Assembly: GCA_002341345.1 (NCBI GenBank)
Contig: DDNW01000030.1
Span: forward strand, 22,796 to 32,227
Direction of reading: 5' to 3'
Length of the DNA stretch: 9,432 bases
From: Erythrobacter sp. UBA2510
Lineage (GTDB): Bacteria > Pseudomonadota > Alphaproteobacteria > Sphingomonadales > Sphingomonadaceae
The position numbers and the translations under genes were made by a program. Positions 7,127 through 9,432 of the stretch are shown one piece after another; the stretch's first letter is position 1, and each line of letters opens with the position of its first letter. The notes under the pieces were generated by a model, which saw nothing but the letters and a program-made list of their open reading frames with translations, did no database searches and was not told the DNA's origin.

Positions 7127-7201
7127 TGGCTCCCCGAGTTGGATTCGAACCAACGACCAAGTGATTAACAGTCACCTACTCTACCGCTGAGCTATCGGGG
7201 A
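7127..7201 (-). tRNA. tRNA-Asn (anticodon GUU)
   Basis: On the minus strand 75 bases fold as a cloverleaf. The acceptor TCCCCGA pairs with TCGGGGA, followed by discriminator G and an encoded CCA (7127-7129). The D-arm is GCTC...GAGT; the anticodon stem GGTGA/TCACT closes loop CTGTTAA with anticodon GTT (plus-strand AAC at 7167-7169); the T-arm contains GGTTCGAATCC. Discriminator G73 and the GUU anticodon both identify Asn. It lies between the convergent lipoprotein gene and nadK, with its own promoter-like sequence 23 bases upstream. Confidence 0.97.
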
Positions 7202-7223
7202 GCAGCCCGAAGGCAGGTGAGCG

Positions 7224-7252
7224 CCTATATGGGGGCTTTTCGGCTTTGGCAA
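7224..7252 (-). promoter_or_regulatory. Promoter for tRNA-Asn
   Basis: On the minus strand TTGCCA (7252-7247), a 17-base spacer and TATAGG (7229-7224) form a well-spaced sigma70-type promoter. The predicted start near 7217 leaves about 16 leader bases before the mature tRNA 5' end at 7201. It lies in the 80-base gap downstream of nadK, so the tRNA need not depend on nadK transcription. Confidence 0.6.
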
Positions 7253-7281
7253 GAGAGGGCTGAAATGTCTTTTGTACCGCG

Positions 7282-8079
7282 TCAGAAAGCGAACTGTTCG
7301 GCCACTATCCGCTCGTCCAGCGCATGGCCTGGATCGAACAGCAGCGTCATCGAGATTTCGGGCGCAACCGCGATATGCACCTCGGCTACGTCGCGCAGTT
7401 CCTTCTGGTCCGCGACGGCGGATACGGGGCGCTTGCCGGGTTCGAGAATGCGGAAAGTCACCCGCATGCGGTCGGGCAGAATCGCCCCGCGCCAGCGACG
7501 CGGGCGAAACGGACTGATCGGGGTCAGCGCCAGCACCGAGGAATCGAGCGGCAGGATCGGACCACTGGCCGAGTAATTATAGGCCGTCGAACCTACGGGT
7601 GTCGCCAGCAATACACCGTCACACGCCAGTTCTTTGATGCGCACCCGGTCATTCACCGAAATCTCGATCTTGGCCGTCTGACGCGTTTCGCGCAGCAGGC
7701 TGACCTCGTTGATGGCGTAACTCTTGCAGCTTCGCCCGTCGCTGGTGCGCGCATCCATCAGCAGCGGCGAGACAGCAACTGGTTTCGCCTTCGCCAGCCT
7801 GCGGTTCAGATCGAGCCGTCTTTCGTACCGGTTCATCAGGAAACCGACAGTGCCCAGGTTCAGCCCATAGGCCGGAATCGTGCGTCCGTTGTCGATCATC
7901 GAATGCAGCGTATCGAGCATCGTGCCATCGCCGCCGATCACGATCGCGATGTCGGCCTGTTCGAGCGGAACCCAGTCGCAGGCATCGCGCAGCGCATGGG
8001 CGGTCTCGAGCGCGCGTTCGCTCGTACCGGGCACCAGCGCCAGTTTCTGCGCTGCCTTCACCGATCCAGCCACATTCAT
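7282..8079 (-). CDS. nadK: NAD kinase
   Basis: Cytosolic enzyme that phosphorylates NAD+ at the 2'-OH of its adenosine ribose to give NADP+, the only de novo NADP source in most bacteria. The 265-residue protein has the diagnostic motifs in order: GGDGTML (49-55; Asp51 is the expected catalytic base), NLGTVGFL (74-81), NEVSLLR (124-130, the NE pair contacting the nicotinamide ribose region) and CDGVLLATPVGSTAYNYSAS (153-172). Length fits the short proteobacterial/alphaproteobacterial form. The ATG at 8079 has an excellent Shine-Dalgarno sequence, TAAGGAG (minus strand 8093-8087), 7 bases upstream, which fixes the start. A 14-bp palindrome abuts that site. It diverges from the EAL gene across a gap of about 100-140 bases and is followed by tRNA-Asn on the same strand. 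No defect seen. Confidence 0.97.
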   Translation of the reverse strand: MNVAGSVKAAQKLALVPGTSERALETAHALRDACDWVPLEQADIAIVIGGDGTMLDTLHSMIDNGRTIPAYGLNLGTVGFLMNRYERRLDLNRRLAKAKPVAVSPLLMDARTSDGRSCKSYAINEVSLLRETRQTAKIEISVNDRVRIKELACDGVLLATPVGSTAYNYSASGPILPLDSSVLALTPISPFRPRRWRGAILPDRMRVTFRILEPGKRPVSAVADQKELRDVAEVHIAVAPEISMTLLFDPGHALDERIVAEQFAF

Positions 8080-8093
8080 AGGTCCGCTCCTTA

Positions 8094-8107
8094 GCCCCGA
8101 TCGGGGC
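8094..8107. repeat. Perfect 14-bp palindrome next to the nadK ribosome-binding site
   Basis: GCCCCGATCGGGGC reads the same on both strands. In the nadK mRNA leader it could fold as a 5-bp GC stem with a GATC tetraloop directly 5' of the TAAGGAG site; as DNA it could be an operator. In the plus direction it is about 110 bases upstream of the EAL start and has no U-run, so it is not an intrinsic terminator. Confidence 0.45.
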
Positions 8108-8118
8108 CCCTCGCGCGC

Positions 8119-8147
8119 AACCTATGGCTCGGCGTCTCGATTTGCAA
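8119..8147 (-). promoter_or_regulatory. Candidate nadK promoter
   Basis: On the minus strand TTGCAA (8147-8142), a 17-base spacer and TAGGTT (8124-8119) give a moderate -35 (4/6) and a poor -10 (3/6). A start near 8112 would include the 14-bp palindrome in the nadK leader. The -35 box lies inside the TTGCA inverted repeat at 8142-8156. Inferred from consensus only. Confidence 0.3.
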
Positions 8148-8159
8148 CGCGTGCAACGC
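8142..8159. repeat. Overlapping inverted and direct repeats in the nadK/EAL divergent region
   Basis: TTGCA-ACGCG-TGCAA (8142-8156) is a 5-bp inverted repeat around a 5-base centre. The same stretch contains TGCAACGC twice (8143-8150 and 8152-8159), spaced 9 bases start to start. It lies between the two divergent genes and overlaps the proposed nadK -35, so it is a plausible regulator-binding site. No regulator family can be named from it. Confidence 0.35.
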
Positions 8160-8200
8160 AGCGCATGACCTGTGCCGAATGCGGGGGCAAGGGAGTGCCA

Positions 8201-8221
8201 ATGAAAGAGTCGCACAAATGA
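8201..8221 (+). CDS. Possible six-codon upstream ORF of the EAL gene
   Basis: ATG at 8201 is preceded by AAGGGAG (8189-8195) with a 5-base gap, the best ribosome-binding site in this region on the plus strand. It encodes only MKESHK before TGA at 8219-8221. That TGA overlaps an ATG (8218-8220) in the EAL reading frame as ATGA, the usual layout of translational coupling. Either this is a real leader that loads ribosomes for the EAL gene, or a single-base loss has shifted the original EAL start out of frame. Coding status is uncertain. Confidence 0.35.
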   Translation: MKESHK

Positions 8222-9027
8222 TGGAACGCCGCCTGACGGAGGATCGCCGCAATCCTGAGCTGGAAGGGAGCGCCAACGCGCTGGCCGCAGCGATGGAGAA
8301 CGGCGCGATTCGCCTGCATTACCAGCCACAATTTTCGCTCGACGGTACGATTGTCGGTGCCGAGGCGCTCGCTCGTTGGCAGGGCAGTCCGCAAGGGGCC
8401 GCGAACGATGCTGGCCAAAACATGGCTGGAGAGGCGCTATTTGCACTCGCCGAAGCGAACGGGCAGGTGCAGGCTCTTGGCGACCATCTGCGCATCATGG
8501 CCTTTACCGCTGCGGCGCGCTGGCCCGATGACCTGAAGCTTTCTTTCAACGCGACGGCACAGGATCTGGCGCGAGAGGATTTCGTCGCGTCGCTGACCGG
8601 GTTGCTCGAGGAAACGCAATGCGATCCGGCACGTCTGACTCTGGAGATCACCGAGCAGGAGGTCATGCGTGATCTCGACAATCCCGCCGCACGGTTGAAG
8701 CGTATCCGTGCGCTCGGCATCGGGGTGGCACTCGACGACTTTGGCGCGGGATTCTGCAATTTCGGTTATTTGAAGAAGTTGCCGGTCAATTGCCTGAAGC
8801 TCGACCGCTCGATGATTGCAGGGGTTGGCGAGGATACCCGCGATCTGGAAATCCTGCGCGCGATCATCGCCATGGCGCGCGCGCTGAACCTTGCGGTAGT
8901 TGCCGAAGGGATCGAGAGCGAGGACCAGCGCGACCTCGTGATCGCCGAGGGATGCACGGCGTGGCAGGGCTTTTTCGGAGCCGGTGCTCTGAGCGAAGAC
9001 GAATTGCTCGCGCTCGTCGCGCGTTAA
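8218..9027 (+). CDS. Stand-alone EAL-domain protein, probable c-di-GMP phosphodiesterase
   Basis: EAL proteins hydrolyse cyclic di-GMP to linear pGpG and so favour motility over biofilm. From the ATG at 8218 the product is 269 residues, almost entirely EAL domain, with no GGDEF, PAS, receiver or membrane segment. Expected catalytic residues are present: AEALARW with Glu49 of EAL (49-51), Asn111 in FNATAQDL, Glu143 in TLEITE, Asp173-Asp174 in LDDFGAGF, Lys194 in LKLDRS, Glu230 in VAEGIE and Gln250 in WQGF; activity is therefore likely. The region after EAL-ARW is unusual: the typical proline-rich stretch leading to FIPLAE reads PQGAANDAG...LFALAEANG. Possible starts are 8179 (no ribosome-binding site), 8218 and 8221; 8218 is chosen because it overlaps the stop of a short ORF that does have a strong site. 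It diverges from nadK and its TAA shares TTAA with the mfd stop. Confidence 0.9.
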   Translation: MMERRLTEDRRNPELEGSANALAAAMENGAIRLHYQPQFSLDGTIVGAEALARWQGSPQGAANDAGQNMAGEALFALAEANGQVQALGDHLRIMAFTAAARWPDDLKLSFNATAQDLAREDFVASLTGLLEETQCDPARLTLEITEQEVMRDLDNPAARLKRIRALGIGVALDDFGAGFCNFGYLKKLPVNCLKLDRSMIAGVGEDTRDLEILRAIIAMARALNLAVVAEGIESEDQRDLVIAEGCTAWQGFFGAGALSEDELLALVAR

Positions 9028-9432
9028 GCCGTCTTCGCTTTCTTCTGCGCTTTCCTGACGATCGCCGAGAGGCCCTTGGTCAGCTGGAACAACCCGTTGA
9101 GGCGGCTATCCGGATCACCCCATGCGCGGTTGATAACCAGCTTCATGTCGGGCCGCAGCTTGGCCGTGCCCTGCAAGCGTTCCACATAAGCGATCAGGCC
9201 AGCGGGATCGGGGAAGTCGTCCTGGTGGAAGCTCACCAGCGTGCCACGCGCACCAACATCGATCTTGGCGATATTGGCGGCGATCGCCTGATGCTTGATC
9301 TCGATCAGGCGAATGAGGTTCTTCGTCGGAGCGGGAAGTTCGCCGAACCGGTCGATCATCTCGGCCGCCATGCCCTCGATCTCGGCCTTGTCCTTTGCCT
9401 CGTTCAGGCGGCGATAGAGCGCCATGCGCACG
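9024..9432 (-). CDS. mfd: Transcription-repair coupling factor Mfd, C-terminal part (5' end outside window)
   Basis: Mfd removes RNA polymerase stalled at DNA lesions and recruits UvrA for nucleotide excision repair. The minus-strand frame is open from the right edge; 135 complete codons (9431-9027) precede TAA at 9026-9024. The visible part is the C-terminal TRCF (D7) domain: MALYRRLNEAK, then MIDRFGELPAPTKNLIRLIE, the typical RFG-LP-P--NL signature after the helicase module, and a beta-rich stretch around VSFHQDDFPDP. It ends in a basic tail (KAQKKAKTA). The helicase, RNA polymerase-interaction and UvrB-like domains lie outside. The GTG at 9431 and ATG at 9425 are internal codons, not starts. 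The stop overlaps the EAL stop on the opposite strand. The assignment rests on the C-terminal domain alone but is convincing. Confidence 0.9.
   Translation of the reverse strand, partial: VRMALYRRLNEAKDKAEIEGMAAEMIDRFGELPAPTKNLIRLIEIKHQAIAANIAKIDVGARGTLVSFHQDDFPDPAGLIAYVERLQGTAKLRPDMKLVINRAWGDPDSRLNGLFQLTKGLSAIVRKAQKKAKTA

Noticed and set aside
7324..8094. 256-codon open frame antisense to nadK
   Set aside because: nadK has all family motifs and a strong ribosome-binding site; the antisense product matches no family that I recognise.
1..9432. Mobile elements, CRISPR repeats, toxin-antitoxin or defence genes
   Set aside because: I saw no transposase or integrase motifs, no regularly spaced repeats, no duplicated segment at the tRNA-Asn 3' end within the window, and no defence-family domains.

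Overview
The window is GC-rich, densely packed chromosomal DNA from a Gram-negative bacterium. Gene content and protein style (SecA ending in a CPC...CH zinc motif, argJ and secA close together, many short exported proteins, tRNA-Asn beside nadK) suggest an alphaproteobacterium, most likely Sphingomonadales and perhaps Erythrobacteraceae. That placement rests on recognising the families, not on a search. I see no insertion sequence, phage gene, CRISPR array or rRNA.

Layout: the window opens inside trxA (1-246, + strand, 5' end missing). It converges with a minus-strand pair transcribed as argJ (1058-2284) then an inositol-monophosphatase-family phosphatase (249-1061), which share an ATGA start/stop overlap. 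Diverging from argJ is a plus-strand block: an exported protein with two TonB-C-like units (2384-3016), a small exported protein (3090-3356) and secA (3443-6187). A lipoprotein-type member of the SAM-methyltransferase fold follows (6330-7067). A minus-strand tRNA-Asn(GUU) with a readable promoter (7127-7252) and nadK (7282-8079) come next. A stand-alone EAL-domain protein (8218-9027, + strand) diverges from nadK and ends on the same TTAA as the 3' end of mfd, which runs off the right edge on the minus strand.

Most of the content is housekeeping: disulfide reduction (TrxA), arginine synthesis (ArgJ), the Sec export motor (SecA), NADP supply (NadK), transcription-coupled repair (Mfd) and Asn decoding. 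The less ordinary parts are the two exported proteins between argJ and secA, the exported methyltransferase-fold lipoprotein, and the compact EAL gene with a possible six-codon upstream ORF. The small exported protein sits where secM sits in enterobacteria, so it deserves a test as a secretion-monitoring leader, although it carries no known arrest motif. I found no clearly novel multi-gene system.
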